A DNA stretch of 64,000 nucleotides from an uncultured Marvinbryantia sp. (GCA_937915375.1 CALDMO010000016.1:62001-126000); one strand, 5' to 3'; numbered from the stretch's first letter, positions 7,231 to 16,338 are shown. Program-made: numbers and translations. Notes: a model not told the origin generated them from the sequence alone.

Positions 7231-8106
7231 ATGAAGAAAAAAAATAGAAAGAAAATTTTTATACCAATCATAGCGGTGCTGGCGTTGTTTGTATTGGCAG
7301 CTTCCGTGGTAATTACAAATCAGAATGAATATAAGCTGATCCGTCAGTTCGGAAAAGTAGTGAGAGTCATTGATCAGCCGGGCATTAGCCTGAAAGTGCC
7401 GATTATTCAAAGCGCAGATACTTTGCCGAAGGAAACACTGCTCTACGATCTGGTTCCGTCAGATGTGATCACAAAAGAGAAAAAGACGATGATCAGCGAC
7501 AGTTATGTACTGTGGAGAATTTCAGATCCGCTTAAATTTGCACAGACGTTGAATTCTTCCATGAGCAACGCTGAAAACCGTATTAATACTGCCGTTTACA
7601 ATGCGACGAAAAACGCAATCGGTAGTATGACGCAGGATGAGGTTATCAGCGGACGCGATGGGGAACTGGATCAGAAAGTATTGGATGGAATCGATGGCAA
7701 TCTTGTGCAGTATGGCATTGAATTGCTGACTTACGAAATGAAGCAGCTTGACCTGCCGGATGACAATAAGGACGCGGTTTATGAGCGTATGATTTCTGAA
7801 AGAAATAATATCGCGGCAACCTATACGGCGGAAGGTAATTCAGAGGCGAAGGTGATCCGCAATACAACGGACAAAGAAATTGCAATCCAGCTTTCTGAGG
7901 CAGAGAAACAGGCGGAGATCCTGATCGCGGAAGGAGAGGCAGAATATATGAGGATTCTTGCCGAGGCGTATGCGGATGAGGAAAAAACAGAGTTTTACGC
8001 TTATGTCAGAAGCTTGGATGCTCTGAAAGCTTCCATGACAGGAGAGGATAAGACAATTGTGCTTCCGGCAGATTCGCCGATCGCACAGGCATTTGCAGGG
8101 GAATAG
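7231..8106 (+). CDS. hflC: SPFH/band 7 protein, HflC-like
   Basis: This 291-residue protein has a short basic N-terminus, one membrane helix (about residues 9-28) and an SPFH domain (QNEYKLIRQFGKVVRVIDQPG, TLLYDLVPSDVITKEKK). The HflC family's conserved end of the SPFH domain follows (MISERNNIAATYTAEG), then a charged coiled region. It is expected to assemble with the HflK-like protein encoded 1 nt upstream and to modulate the FtsH protease or membrane microdomains. The stop codon lies 6 bp before the first unit of a tandem repeat element. Confidence 0.83.
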   Translation: MKKKNRKKIFIPIIAVLALFVLAASVVITNQNEYKLIRQFGKVVRVIDQPGISLKVPIIQSADTLPKETLLYDLVPSDVITKEKKTMISDSYVLWRISDPLKFAQTLNSSMSNAENRINTAVYNATKNAIGSMTQDEVISGRDGELDQKVLDGIDGNLVQYGIELLTYEMKQLDLPDDNKDAVYERMISERNNIAATYTAEGNSEAKVIRNTTDKEIAIQLSEAEKQAEILIAEGEAEYMRILAEAYADEEKTEFYAYVRSLDALKASMTGEDKTIVLPADSPIAQAFAGE

Positions 8107-8112
8107 CAGGAG

Positions 8113-8301
8113 GAGCCGTGTGTACCTCGCATGCTGGCGCATAGCTCGGTCGCGGGCGTCGTCCTATAAAGTAAAGAGCCGTGCGTACCTCGCATGCTGG
8201 CGCATAGCTCGGTCGCGGGCGTCGTCCTATAAAGTAAAGAGCCGTGCGTACCTCGCATGCTGGCGCATAGCTCGGTCGCGGGCATTCGCCCTATACAAAT
8301 A
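8113..8301. repeat. 63-bp tandem repeat, two full units and one truncated
   Basis: Units begin GAGCCGTG at 8113, 8176 and 8239, exactly 63 bp apart, and are nearly identical for about 45 bp or more; the third diverges after its GCGGGC. They are visibly more G+C-rich than the flanks. The first GAGCCGTG and the third-unit GAGCCGTGC can pair with GCACGGCTC at 8360-8368, so the whole 8113-8371 stretch is a composite imperfect palindrome. Short open frames across the repeat on both strands just repeat the same peptide and I do not treat them as genes. Confidence 0.85.
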
Positions 8302-8359
8302 GAAAGAAGAGTTCCCCGATGTGAGCAAGCTCCCACGGTTGAACTCTTTTTCTATTTGT
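8295..8359 (+). terminator. Long hairpin downstream of hflC
   Basis: The arm at 8295-8314 (starting ACAAATAGAAAG) pairs with 8341-8359 (GAACTCTTTTTCTATTTGT) with one unpaired G, around a 26-nt loop. The T-rich 3' arm makes it a plausible terminator for hflC. It is nested inside the GAGCCGTGC/GCACGGCTC pair of the repeat element. Confidence 0.55.
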
Positions 8360-8420
8360 GCACGGCTCTTTGCTGTACCGTAAAAAATACAAAAAAATCA
8401 ATTTTTTGGCGAACCTAAAA

Positions 8421-8449
8421 TAGACAATCTGTCAAATATATGTTATGAT
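8421..8449 (+). promoter_or_regulatory. PFOR promoter
   Basis: TAGACA (8421-8426), a 17-bp spacer and TATGAT (8444-8449) give a good sigma-A promoter about 105 bp before the PFOR start codon. Confidence 0.65.
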
Positions 8450-8450
8450 T

Positions 8451-8502
8451 AAGCCATATGAGAAGTTCCGGGGAACCGGGGGTTCATTTCATATGGCTTT
8501 TT
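8451..8502 (+). promoter_or_regulatory. Stem-loop in the PFOR leader
   Basis: AAGCCATATGA (8451-8461) pairs with TCATATGGCTT (8489-8499), enclosing GTTCC/GGAAC and GAACC/GGTTC mini-stems, followed by five T residues. It begins at or just before the predicted transcription start, so it is more likely a 5' mRNA-stabilising hairpin or operator than a true terminator. Confidence 0.5.
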
Positions 8503-8554
8503 ACATATGAAACAATGAGTGGCAACGCTCAAAAAGATAAGGAGGAAATCAAAA

Positions 8555-11500
8555 ATGGCAAGAAAAATGAAGACCATGGATGGTAACCATGCAGCAGCTC
8601 ATGCTTCTTATGCATACAGCGATGTTGCGGCTATCTTTCCGATCACCCCGTCATCTGTAATGGCTGAAGCTACTGATGAATGGGCAACTCAGGGCAGAAA
8701 AAACATTTTCGGTCAGGAAGTTCAGGTAACTGAAATGCAGTCTGAGGCAGGTGCGGCAGGTGCTGTACACGGATCTCTTTCTGCAGGTGCACTGACTACT
8801 ACTTACACAGCTTCTCAGGGTCTGCTCCTCATGATCCCGAATCTGTATAAAATTGCTGGTGAACAGCTTCCGGGCGTATTCAACGTATCCGCTCGTGCGC
8901 TTGCAAGCCACGCACTTTCTATTTTTGGTGATCATTCTGACGTATATGCATGCCGTCAGACTGGTGCAGCAATGCTTTGCGAAGGTTCTGTACAGGAAGT
9001 AATGGACCTTACACCGGTTGCACATTGTGCAGCAATCAAAGGACGTATCCCGTTCATCAACTTCTTCGACGGATTCCGTACTTCTCACGAAATCCAGAAG
9101 ATCGAGACATGGGATTATGAAGATCTGAAAGATCTGGTAGATATGGATGCGGTTGACGCTTTCAGAGCACATGCGCTGAACCCGAATCATCCGTGCCAGA
9201 GAGGTTCTGCTCAGAACCCGGATATCTTCTTCCAGGCAAGAGAAGCATGTAACCCGTACTACGATGCTATGCCGGCAATCGTACAGGAATACATGGATAA
9301 AGTAAATGCTAAGATCGGTACAAATTACAAACTGTTCAACTACTACGGTGCAGCTGACGCTGAAAAAGTAATCGTAGCAATGGGTTCTGTTTGTGATACG
9401 ATCGAAGAAACAATCGACTATCTGATGGCAGCAGGCGAAAAAGTCGGCGTTGTAAAAGTACGTCTGTACAGACCGTTCAGCGCAGAAGCACTGATCGAAG
9501 CTATTCCGGAGACAGTAAAACAGATCACTGTTCTTGATAGAACAAAAGAGCCGGGCGCACTTGGCGAACCGCTGTATCTGGACGTTGTTGCAGCTCTGAA
9601 AGGCAGCAAATTTGACGCAGTTCCGGTATTCACAGGCCGTTACGGACTTGGTTCCAAAGATACAACACCGGCACAGATCGTTGCTGTTTATAATAATACA
9701 GAAAAACAGAAATTCACAATTGGTATCGTGGATGATGTTACAAATCTTTCTCTGGAACTGGGCGCTCCGCTTGTTACTACTCCGGAAGGAACGATCAACT
9801 GTAAGTTCTGGGGTCTGGGCGCTGATGGTACAGTAGGTGCGAACAAAAACTCCATCAAGATTATTGGTGACAATACAGACATGTATGCGCAGGCATACTT
9901 TGATTATGACTCCAAGAAATCCGGTGGTGTTACAATGTCTCACCTTCGTTTCGGTAAGACTCCGATCAAGTCTACTTACCTGATCAAGAAGGCAAACTTT
10001 GTAGCATGCCACAATCCGTCCTATGTTCGTAAATACAACATGGTTCAGGAACTGGTAGACGGCGGTACATTCCTGCTGAACTGTCCGTGGGATATGGAAG
10101 GTCTTGAAAAACATCTGCCGGGGCAGGTGAAGAGCTTCATCGCAAACCACAACATTAAATTCTATGTGATCGACGGTATCAAGATCGGTAAAGAAATCGG
10201 ACTTGGCGGACGTATCAATACAGTTCTTCAGTCTGCATTCTTCAAACTGGCAAACATCATTCCGGAAGAGCAGGCAATCGAACTGATGAAAGCTGCTGCA
10301 AAAGCAACTTACGGACGTAAAGGTGACGCAATCGTTCAGATGAACTACGATGCAATCGACGCTGGTGCAAAACAGGTTGTTGAAGTAGCTGTTCCGGAAA
10401 GCTGGAAAGATGCTGCTGACGAGGGTCTGGCAATGACAACTGCTACCGGTAAGAGAGCAGACGTTGTTGATTTCGTAAACAACATTCAGAATAAAGTAAA
10501 TGCACAGGAAGGTAATTCTCTTCCGGTATCTGCATTCAAAGATTATGTAGATGGTTCTACACCGTCCGGTTCTTCCGCATACGAAAAACGTGGTATCGCA
10601 GTAGATATCCCGGTATGGAATCCGGAAAACTGTATCCAGTGTAACAGATGTGCTTATGTATGTCCGCACGCTGTTATCCGTCCGATCGCTCTGACAGAAG
10701 CAGAAGCTGCTGCAGCTCCGGAAGGAATGAAAGTTCTGCCGATGACAGGTATGGCTGATTACAAATTTGCTATGGTAGTATCCGCTTACGACTGTACCGG
10801 ATGCGGTTCCTGTGCAAATGTCTGCCCGGGCAAGAAGGGTGCAAAAGCACTTGTTATGGAAAACATGGAAGCAAACGCAGGCGAACAGAAATTCTTCGAT
10901 TACGGCGTAGAACTTCCGATCAAGACAGATGTAGTTGCAAAATTCAAAGAAAATACAGTAAAAGGTTCTCAGTTCAAACAGCCGCTGCTTGAGTTCTCTG
11001 GCGCATGTGCAGGCTGTGGTGAGACACCGTATGCAAAACTGATCACACAGCTGTTTGGTGACAGAATGTACGTTGCAAATGCAACAGGATGTTCTTCTAT
11101 CTGGGGTAACTCTTCACCGTCTACACCGTACACTGTAAACGCAAAGGGACAGGGTCCGGCATGGTCCAACTCTCTGTTCGAAGATAACGCAGAGTTCGGT
11201 TACGGTATGTTCCTCGCTCAGAAAGCTCTTCGTGGCGGTCTGAAAGATAAAGTAGAAGCTCTGGTTGCTGCAACAGATAATGAAGCTGTAAAAGCAGCAG
11301 GTCAGGAATGGCTGGATACTTACAATGTAGGCGCTACAAACGGAACAGCTACAGATAAACTGGTAGAAGCACTGGAAGCTTGCGGCTGCGACGCGGCAAA
11401 AGATATCCTGAAAGGAAAAGACTTCCTTGCTAAGAAATCCCAGTGGATCTTCGGTGGTGACGGATGGGCATACGATATCGGATTTGGTGGTGTAGACCAC

Positions 11501-12088
11501 GCGCTTGCAAGCGGTGATGATATCAACATCATGGTATTCGATACAGAAGTTTACTCCAATACTGGCGGACAGGCTTCTAAAGCTACACAGCCGGGTGCTA
11601 TCGCACAGTTTGCTGCTGCCGGTAAAGAAGTGAAGAAGAAAGATATGGCTTCCATCGCAATGAGCTACGGTTATGTATACGTTGCACAGATCGCTATGGG
11701 TGCAGACTTCAACCAGACTGTAAAAGCGCTGGCTGAAGCGGAAGCATATCCGGGACCGTCTCTGATCATCGCATACGCTCCGTGTATCAACCATGGTATT
11801 AAGAAGGGTATGAGCAAAGCGCAGACAGAAGAAGAATTAGCTGTAAAAGCTGGTTACTGGCATCTGTTCCGCTTCAATCCGGAAGCAGAGAACAAGTTCA
11901 CACTTGACTCCAAAGCTCCGAATTATGAAGGATATGCAGAATTCCTTGACGGAGAAGTTCGTTACAATTCTCTGAAACGTGCAAATCCGGAAAGAGCTGC
12001 AAAACTCTTCGCTAAGAATCAGCAGTGCAACGAGGAAAGATATGATTATCTGTCTAAACTGGTTGACCTGTATGGTAAAAATGAATAA
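8555..12088 (+). CDS. nifJ: Pyruvate:ferredoxin (flavodoxin) oxidoreductase
   Basis: This 1177-residue single-chain enzyme oxidatively decarboxylates pyruvate to acetyl-CoA and CO2 and reduces ferredoxin, the central step of anaerobic sugar fermentation. The N-terminal TPP-type domain (FPITPSSVMAE) is followed by the transketolase-C-like and gamma domains. Next comes a two-cluster ferredoxin domain (CIQCNRCAYVCP from C693, CTGCGSCANVCPG from C747), then the third-cluster CAGCGE motif (C818, C821) and the TPP-binding domain with GDGWAYDIGFGG and EVYSNTGGQ. The ATG at 8555 follows AAGGAGG; a GTG 12 codons upstream is rejected. Codon choice is strongly restricted compared with neighbours, as in highly expressed genes. 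It is a single-gene unit. Confidence 0.97.
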   Translation: MARKMKTMDGNHAAAHASYAYSDVAAIFPITPSSVMAEATDEWATQGRKNIFGQEVQVTEMQSEAGAAGAVHGSLSAGALTTTYTASQGLLLMIPNLYKIAGEQLPGVFNVSARALASHALSIFGDHSDVYACRQTGAAMLCEGSVQEVMDLTPVAHCAAIKGRIPFINFFDGFRTSHEIQKIETWDYEDLKDLVDMDAVDAFRAHALNPNHPCQRGSAQNPDIFFQAREACNPYYDAMPAIVQEYMDKVNAKIGTNYKLFNYYGAADAEKVIVAMGSVCDTIEETIDYLMAAGEKVGVVKVRLYRPFSAEALIEAIPETVKQITVLDRTKEPGALGEPLYLDVVAALKGSKFDAVPVFTGRYGLGSKDTTPAQIVAVYNNTEKQKFTIGIVDDVTNLSLELGAPLVTTPEGTINCKFWGLGADGTVGANKNSIKIIGDNTDMYAQAYFDYDSKKSGGVTMSHLRFGKTPIKSTYLIKKANFVACHNPSYVRKYNMVQELVDGGTFLLNCPWDMEGLEKHLPGQVKSFIANHNIKFYVIDGIKIGKEIGLGGRINTVLQSAFFKLANIIPEEQAIELMKAAAKATYGRKGDAIVQMNYDAIDAGAKQVVEVAVPESWKDAADEGLAMTTATGKRADVVDFVNNIQNKVNAQEGNSLPVSAFKDYVDGSTPSGSSAYEKRGIAVDIPVWNPENCIQCNRCAYVCPHAVIRPIALTEAEAAAAPEGMKVLPMTGMADYKFAMVVSAYDCTGCGSCANVCPGKKGAKALVMENMEANAGEQKFFDYGVELPIKTDVVAKFKENTVKGSQFKQPLLEFSGACAGCGETPYAKLITQLFGDRMYVANATGCSSIWGNSSPSTPYTVNAKGQGPAWSNSLFEDNAEFGYGMFLAQKALRGGLKDKVEALVAATDNEAVKAAGQEWLDTYNVGATNGTATDKLVEALEACGCDAAKDILKGKDFLAKKSQWIFGGDGWAYDIGFGGVDHALASGDDINIMVFDTEVYSNTGGQASKATQPGAIAQFAAAGKEVKKKDMASIAMSYGYVYVAQIAMGADFNQTVKALAEAEAYPGPSLIIAYAPCINHGIKKGMSKAQTEEELAVKAGYWHLFRFNPEAENKFTLDSKAPNYEGYAEFLDGEVRYNSLKRANPERAAKLFAKNQQCNEERYDYLSKLVDLYGKNE

Positions 12089-12118
12089 TCGATATCTGTA
12101 AAACAGATATGAATTAGA

Positions 12119-12155
12119 AATCCCCCGGGAGACGAAAGTTTTCCGGGGGATTTTG
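12119..12155 (+). terminator. PFOR terminator
   Basis: AATCCCCCGG and CCGGGGGATT form a 10-bp G+C-rich stem around a 14-nt loop, followed by TTTGTGTT, 31 bp after the PFOR stop. Confidence 0.9.
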
Positions 12156-12312
12156 TGTTACAACCGAGAATTTGCAGGATCGCGCTGCGGTCGGGAGGGA
12201 TGACGCGAAAGTGTTTCACAGCAGAATGTAATTTTATATGGAGAATGACAGGATCAATATGGGGAGATGTATCGCAAGGGCAAAAATTGCATGATATATT
12301 TGCAGAGCCGAG

Positions 12313-12342
12313 TAGAAACAGGATTTGGTATCGTGATATACT
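12313..12342 (+). promoter_or_regulatory. Possible promoter of the dehydratase-aldolase operon
   Basis: An extended -10, TGATATACT (hexamer 12337-12342), sits 27 bp before the dehydratase start, with a weak TAGAAA 18 bp upstream. The rest of 12156-12312 shows nothing I can identify; a 72-codon open frame there has no recognisable product. Confidence 0.4.
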
Positions 12343-12369
12343 TAAAACAAAAGCATGGGGGGAAAACAA

Positions 12370-14079
12370 ATGAAAAGCGAAAAAGAACGGCTCCTGTGGG
12401 CACAGTTTGACGCGCTGCAGTTGGGGACCGGATGGACGGAAAAAGATTTGGGGAAATTGCAGATACTGGTGGAGGATGCATACGGTGACAGTCATCCGGG
12501 CAGTGCTCATCTGAATCAGGTCAGTCAGCAGGCGGTTTACGGGATTTATGAAAGTGGAGCGTTTCCGGCGCAATTTCATGTGACAGATATCTGTGATGGG
12601 TGTGCGCAGGGGCACGATGGTATGAATGTGATTCTGGCGTCCAGAGAAGTGATCTGTGATATGTTGGAGGTACATGCGGGTTTCGTGCCGTGGGATGGTA
12701 TGATGATGACGGCTTCCTGCGATAAGTCCATTCCGGCACACTTAAAAGCGGCGGCGAGAATTGATATTCCGACAATCTTTATGCCGGGCGGCAGTATGCG
12801 TCCGGGACCGAATCAGACCACCTCGCTGGTGGCTGGAGATATTTCTTTGAGACAGAAGCGCAAGGATGCGATTACACCGCAGGAGATCCGTAATTATAAA
12901 CTGACGGGATGTCCGTCTGTGGGTGCCTGCACTTTTATGGGGACAGCCAGTACCATGCAGTGCATGGCGGAAGCTCTTGGAATGTCGCTTCCAGGCAGTG
13001 CGCTGGTTCCGGCAACGATGCGTGATCTGATTGAATATTCGCGCGAGTCCGGAAGAAAAGTTGTGGAGCTGGCTGAGAAACATATTATACCGTCTCAGAT
13101 TATGACACAGGAAGCATTTCGCAATGCCATTGTTGTACACAGCGCAATCGGCGGTTCCACGAATGCGCTGATTCATCTGCCGACGATCGCGCATGAGTTG
13201 GGTTTTGAGCTGGATCCGGAGTTATTTAATGAAATAAATGCAAAGATCCCGCACATCGGCAATATTAATCCAAGCGGAAAACATCTGACAGAAAGCTTCT
13301 GGTTTGCGGGCGGTATCCCCAAGGTACAGAGTATGCTGAAAAAATATCTTGATCTGGACGTAATGACAGTGACAGGAAAGACACTTGGGGAAAATCTGGA
13401 GGAAATGGAACGCAGCGGTTTTTATGAGCGTAATATCGGTTATCTGCATAATTATAATCTCAAACGCGAAGATGTCATTTTGCCGGTAGAAACGACAGAA
13501 GAGATGGGATCGATCGCGGTGCTGAAAGGAAATCTGGCTCCGGAAGGCGCGGTTGTTAAATATTCTGCCTGTGAGGAAGAGATGCGTGTACATCAGGGGA
13601 AAGCGATTGTATTTGATTGTGAGGAGGACGCGCATGACGCGGTGGTCAGAGGCGATATTAATCCGGGTGAGATTTTAGTGATCCGTTATGAAGGCCCGCG
13701 CGGCAGCGGTATGCCGGAAATGCTGATGACGACGGAGGCGATCGTCTGTGATCCGAAATTGAACGGGAAAGTATCCCTGATTACGGATGGTCGTTTTTCC
13801 GGTGCAACCAGAGGTGCGGCCATTGGTCATGTTTCACCGGAAGCGGCTGTGGGAGGTCCGATTGCGTATATTCAGACAGGTGATATTCTGGCATATGATG
13901 TGTATCAGAAATCTGTCCGCATTGCCGGATTGGACGGGAAACTGATGGAGGAAGAGGCGATTGCTGCCGGCTTGGAAAAGAGAAAGACAGAAATGCCGCT
14001 TCTAAAGAAAAAATATAAGGGTGTGTTAAAGCGTTATACGGACCAGGCAGTATCTGCCATGAAGGGCGCCGGGTATTAA
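12370..14079 (+). CDS. IlvD/Edd family dehydratase, probably a sugar-acid dehydratase
   Basis: This 569-residue protein has the three cysteine regions of the IlvD/Edd iron-sulfur dehydratases: DICDGCAQGHDGM, MTASCDKSIPAH and GCPSVGACTFMGTASTMQ, plus the C-terminal GRFSGATRG motif. Family members remove water from dihydroxy-acids (valine/isoleucine pathway) or from aldonic acids such as 6-phosphogluconate, xylonate or arabinonate. It is directly followed by a DapA-type aldolase and glycosidases, not by ilv genes, so a sugar-acid substrate (fuconate, xylonate or arabinonate) is more likely than branched-chain amino acid synthesis. The ATG at 12370 follows GGGGGG; an ATG 5 codons earlier would place that site inside the coding region. 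Confidence 0.85.
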   Translation: MKSEKERLLWAQFDALQLGTGWTEKDLGKLQILVEDAYGDSHPGSAHLNQVSQQAVYGIYESGAFPAQFHVTDICDGCAQGHDGMNVILASREVICDMLEVHAGFVPWDGMMMTASCDKSIPAHLKAAARIDIPTIFMPGGSMRPGPNQTTSLVAGDISLRQKRKDAITPQEIRNYKLTGCPSVGACTFMGTASTMQCMAEALGMSLPGSALVPATMRDLIEYSRESGRKVVELAEKHIIPSQIMTQEAFRNAIVVHSAIGGSTNALIHLPTIAHELGFELDPELFNEINAKIPHIGNINPSGKHLTESFWFAGGIPKVQSMLKKYLDLDVMTVTGKTLGENLEEMERSGFYERNIGYLHNYNLKREDVILPVETTEEMGSIAVLKGNLAPEGAVVKYSACEEEMRVHQGKAIVFDCEEDAHDAVVRGDINPGEILVIRYEGPRGSGMPEMLMTTEAIVCDPKLNGKVSLITDGRFSGATRGAAIGHVSPEAAVGGPIAYIQTGDILAYDVYQKSVRIAGLDGKLMEEEAIAAGLEKRKTEMPLLKKKYKGVLKRYTDQAVSAMKGAGY

Positions 14080-14099
14080 AATGTAGGAGGATTTACGAA

Positions 14100-14996
14100 A
14101 TGAGAGGAAAGTATATTACTCCGTCTATTACCATTTTTTGTGAGGATGGAACGGTTGATCTGGATGCAATGAAACGTCATTTTGATTTTCTGATTGACGG
14201 CGGTGTGGACGGAATCTTGATTTTGGGAAGTATCGGTGAGTTTTTCGCGATTCCAATGGAAGAAAAGAAAAAACTGATCAAATGCGCAGCCGAGTATATA
14301 GCAGGCAGAGTACGTCTGATTGTCGGCACGACGAGTATGTTGAAAGAAGAAATTATTGAACTGTCTAAATTTGCGCATCAGGCAGGCGCAGACGAATGTA
14401 TTATTTTGCCGCCGTTCTATTTTCCGATGAGCGCGGAGCGCATTGAGCACTGGTTTGACGAGATTGCCGGAGAACTTTCAGAGCAGAAGATTTTGCTCTA
14501 TAATTTTCCGGATCGCACCGGTTATGGAATCCCGGCGCAGATGGTATTAAATCTGGTGCGCAGACACAGAAATATCGTTGGTTACAAGGATACGCAGGCA
14601 GGAGTTGCACATACGATCGAATTGGTGAAGCTGGTAAAATCCGAATTTCCGGATTTCGAGATTTTTGCCGGATTTGATGACAATTATGTACATAATCTGT
14701 TGGTTGGCGGAGACGGCTGCATTGCCGGTCTTTCTAATGTTTATCCGAAACTTTGCCATGCATGGGTAGAGGCATGCGACAAGGAAGAGCTGTCAAAGAT
14801 ACAGGAAATTCAGCGTACAATCGATGGATTGATGGAAATTTATGGTGTCGGCACACCGTTTATTCCGTACATTAAGGCGGCGGTGAATGCGGCGGGAAGA
14901 GAAATCAGCGAGAAATGTACGTTTCCGCTGACAGAGGCAAATGAGACCGAGAAAGAGAATATTAAAAGGATTTTGGAGAAATACAACAGGGGCTGA
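14100..14996 (+). CDS. DapA/NanA family aldolase (2-keto-3-deoxy sugar acid aldolase?)
   Basis: This 298-residue class I aldolase has the GSIGEFF motif for the 2-keto-acid carboxylate, Tyr134 (YNFPDRTGY) and the Schiff-base Lys163 (VGYKDT). The family includes dihydrodipicolinate synthase, sialic acid lyase and 2-keto-3-deoxy-sugar-acid aldolases. Its place 20 bp after an IlvD/Edd dehydratase, with no lysine genes, favours cleavage of a 2-keto-3-deoxy-aldonate into pyruvate and an aldehyde. DapA-type enzymes do this for fuconate-derived acids in Campylobacter and Bifidobacterium. The pyruvate would feed the PFOR encoded upstream. The ATG follows TAGGAGG. Confidence 0.82.
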   Translation: MRGKYITPSITIFCEDGTVDLDAMKRHFDFLIDGGVDGILILGSIGEFFAIPMEEKKKLIKCAAEYIAGRVRLIVGTTSMLKEEIIELSKFAHQAGADECIILPPFYFPMSAERIEHWFDEIAGELSEQKILLYNFPDRTGYGIPAQMVLNLVRRHRNIVGYKDTQAGVAHTIELVKLVKSEFPDFEIFAGFDDNYVHNLLVGGDGCIAGLSNVYPKLCHAWVEACDKEELSKIQEIQRTIDGLMEIYGVGTPFIPYIKAAVNAAGREISEKCTFPLTEANETEKENIKRILEKYNRG

Positions 14997-15016
14997 GACA
15001 GAAGGAGGAGACAGCA

Positions 15017-16318
15017 ATGAAACCGTTAAAAGATTACAGTCATATCAAAGGATTTAACTATACAGCCAGTTATGCGCACAATGATATTGACTTTTGGAGT
15101 AATTATCGTGCAGAAATAGTTGAACGGGAGATGGGCTATGCGCAGCGTCTTGGACTTAACAGCGCAAGGATTTTTCTTCCGTACTGTGTGTATCGAAAAA
15201 ATCCGCAGCAATTTCTGGAAAATGTGACAGATTTTGTGCGCACAGCCTGGAAGCATGGCATTTCCAGTACACCGATCGTATTTTTTGGACGGGAATTTTA
15301 TCCGGATCATGTGGAGGAAGATGGAAGTGCAGATATGCTTGCACCGGAAAACAGGTATTTGTCAGAGGAATATTTTGCCGCGCTTCATGGGGCGATCGGC
15401 AGCGAACCGGGACTTTTATTTTGGGATGTTTCCAATGAACCGGGGTATCATACGCCGGAATTTGTTACCTATTATCCGGGTGAACCGGAGTTTCGCCATG
15501 AACTTTCAGTAAAGCCGGAAGATATGGAAACATTCCGCGCAAAGCAGGAGTTAGTGTGGGCTTATCTGCGTGATATGATCGCATATATGCGCAAGGTAGA
15601 TCCGGTAAATGCGCTAGGAATCGGAAATACCTATGCGTATGAGATCGAGCCGAGCGGTACGGCAGAATTGGTGGATATTCTGATTTATCATGACTATTTT
15701 GAGACACGGAAACGTGTGCGCGACATTTGCGAGCAGATGAAAGCGCTGGGTGAGAAATACCAAAAACCAGTTATCAATAATGAGACGGGCTGTCTGGCCA
15801 GAGCCAATCCGTATGATATGGAACTGGAGATTCTGAAAGAATATGGATTTGGCTTTTATATATTTGAACTGATGATCGGTTCCAGCGGTTGGAATCGTGT
15901 ACATGGAATCTGTTATCCGGACGGTACGGTGCGTGATCCGTCCATTGTTGCCGCGGTGCAGGGATTTTTCCGTAACCGAAGTGAAACGGCGCTTCCAAGT
16001 GATGTGAATCAGGAAGGAGCGGCTTACCGGGCGATCGACATGGCGGTAAGAGCGATCAGCGGCGCGGTCAATACCCATAACGGAGACCATTCAGGAGAAA
16101 CAGAAGAACTTTTGGAAGCTGCTGAAATGATTGCAAATCTATTGGAAGCGGGAGAGCATGTGCCGATGCACTATCCGCCGACGGCAAAAGTAGAGGCATA
16201 TCGCAGACAGGCACATCCGAATACAGAAGAGATAAAAGACTGGTTGTATGAACTGGTTGAAACATTAAAGAAAGCCTGTCACATTGTGGGAATCGGCAAT
16301 ACCGGAAGCAGAATCTGA
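15017..16318 (+). CDS. Clan GH-A glycoside hydrolase (GH5-like)
   Basis: This 433-residue protein has a TIM-barrel start (KGFNYTASYA, LNSARIFLPY) and the two clan GH-A carboxylates: acid/base E141 in FWDVSNEPG and nucleophile E256 in PVINNETG. There is no signal peptide, so it acts in the cytoplasm on imported oligosaccharides. After the barrel (about residue 320) comes a helical C-terminal part of about 110 residues with no recognised domain. Similar proteins are commonly annotated as 1,4-beta-xylanase or cellulase family, but the substrate cannot be read from the sequence. It lies 20 bp after the aldolase gene with a GGAGGAGA site and precedes a GH43-like gene in the same operon. Confidence 0.75.
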   Translation: MKPLKDYSHIKGFNYTASYAHNDIDFWSNYRAEIVEREMGYAQRLGLNSARIFLPYCVYRKNPQQFLENVTDFVRTAWKHGISSTPIVFFGREFYPDHVEEDGSADMLAPENRYLSEEYFAALHGAIGSEPGLLFWDVSNEPGYHTPEFVTYYPGEPEFRHELSVKPEDMETFRAKQELVWAYLRDMIAYMRKVDPVNALGIGNTYAYEIEPSGTAELVDILIYHDYFETRKRVRDICEQMKALGEKYQKPVINNETGCLARANPYDMELEILKEYGFGFYIFELMIGSSGWNRVHGICYPDGTVRDPSIVAAVQGFFRNRSETALPSDVNQEGAAYRAIDMAVRAISGAVNTHNGDHSGETEELLEAAEMIANLLEAGEHVPMHYPPTAKVEAYRRQAHPNTEEIKDWLYELVETLKKACHIVGIGNTGSRI

Positions 16319-16338
16319 TTGAGTAGAGCGGAGAAACC

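Noticed and set aside
8113..8301. Could the tandem units be a CRISPR array?
   Set aside because: Units are directly adjacent without unique spacers, and no cas genes are present.
8001..8336. Open frames on both strands running through the 63-bp repeats (including an 81-codon plus-strand frame at 8057-8302).
   Set aside because: They exist only because the repeat period is a multiple of three; they repeat one peptide and lack ribosome sites.
8651..10669. A 672-codon open frame antisense to PFOR.
   Set aside because: Its cysteine- and arginine-rich translation mirrors the restricted codon use of PFOR on the other strand; no start site or family similarity.
12155..12373. A 72-codon plus-strand frame before the dehydratase gene.
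   Set aside because: No convincing ribosome site, no recognisable product, and it overlaps the promoter and start of the dehydratase gene.
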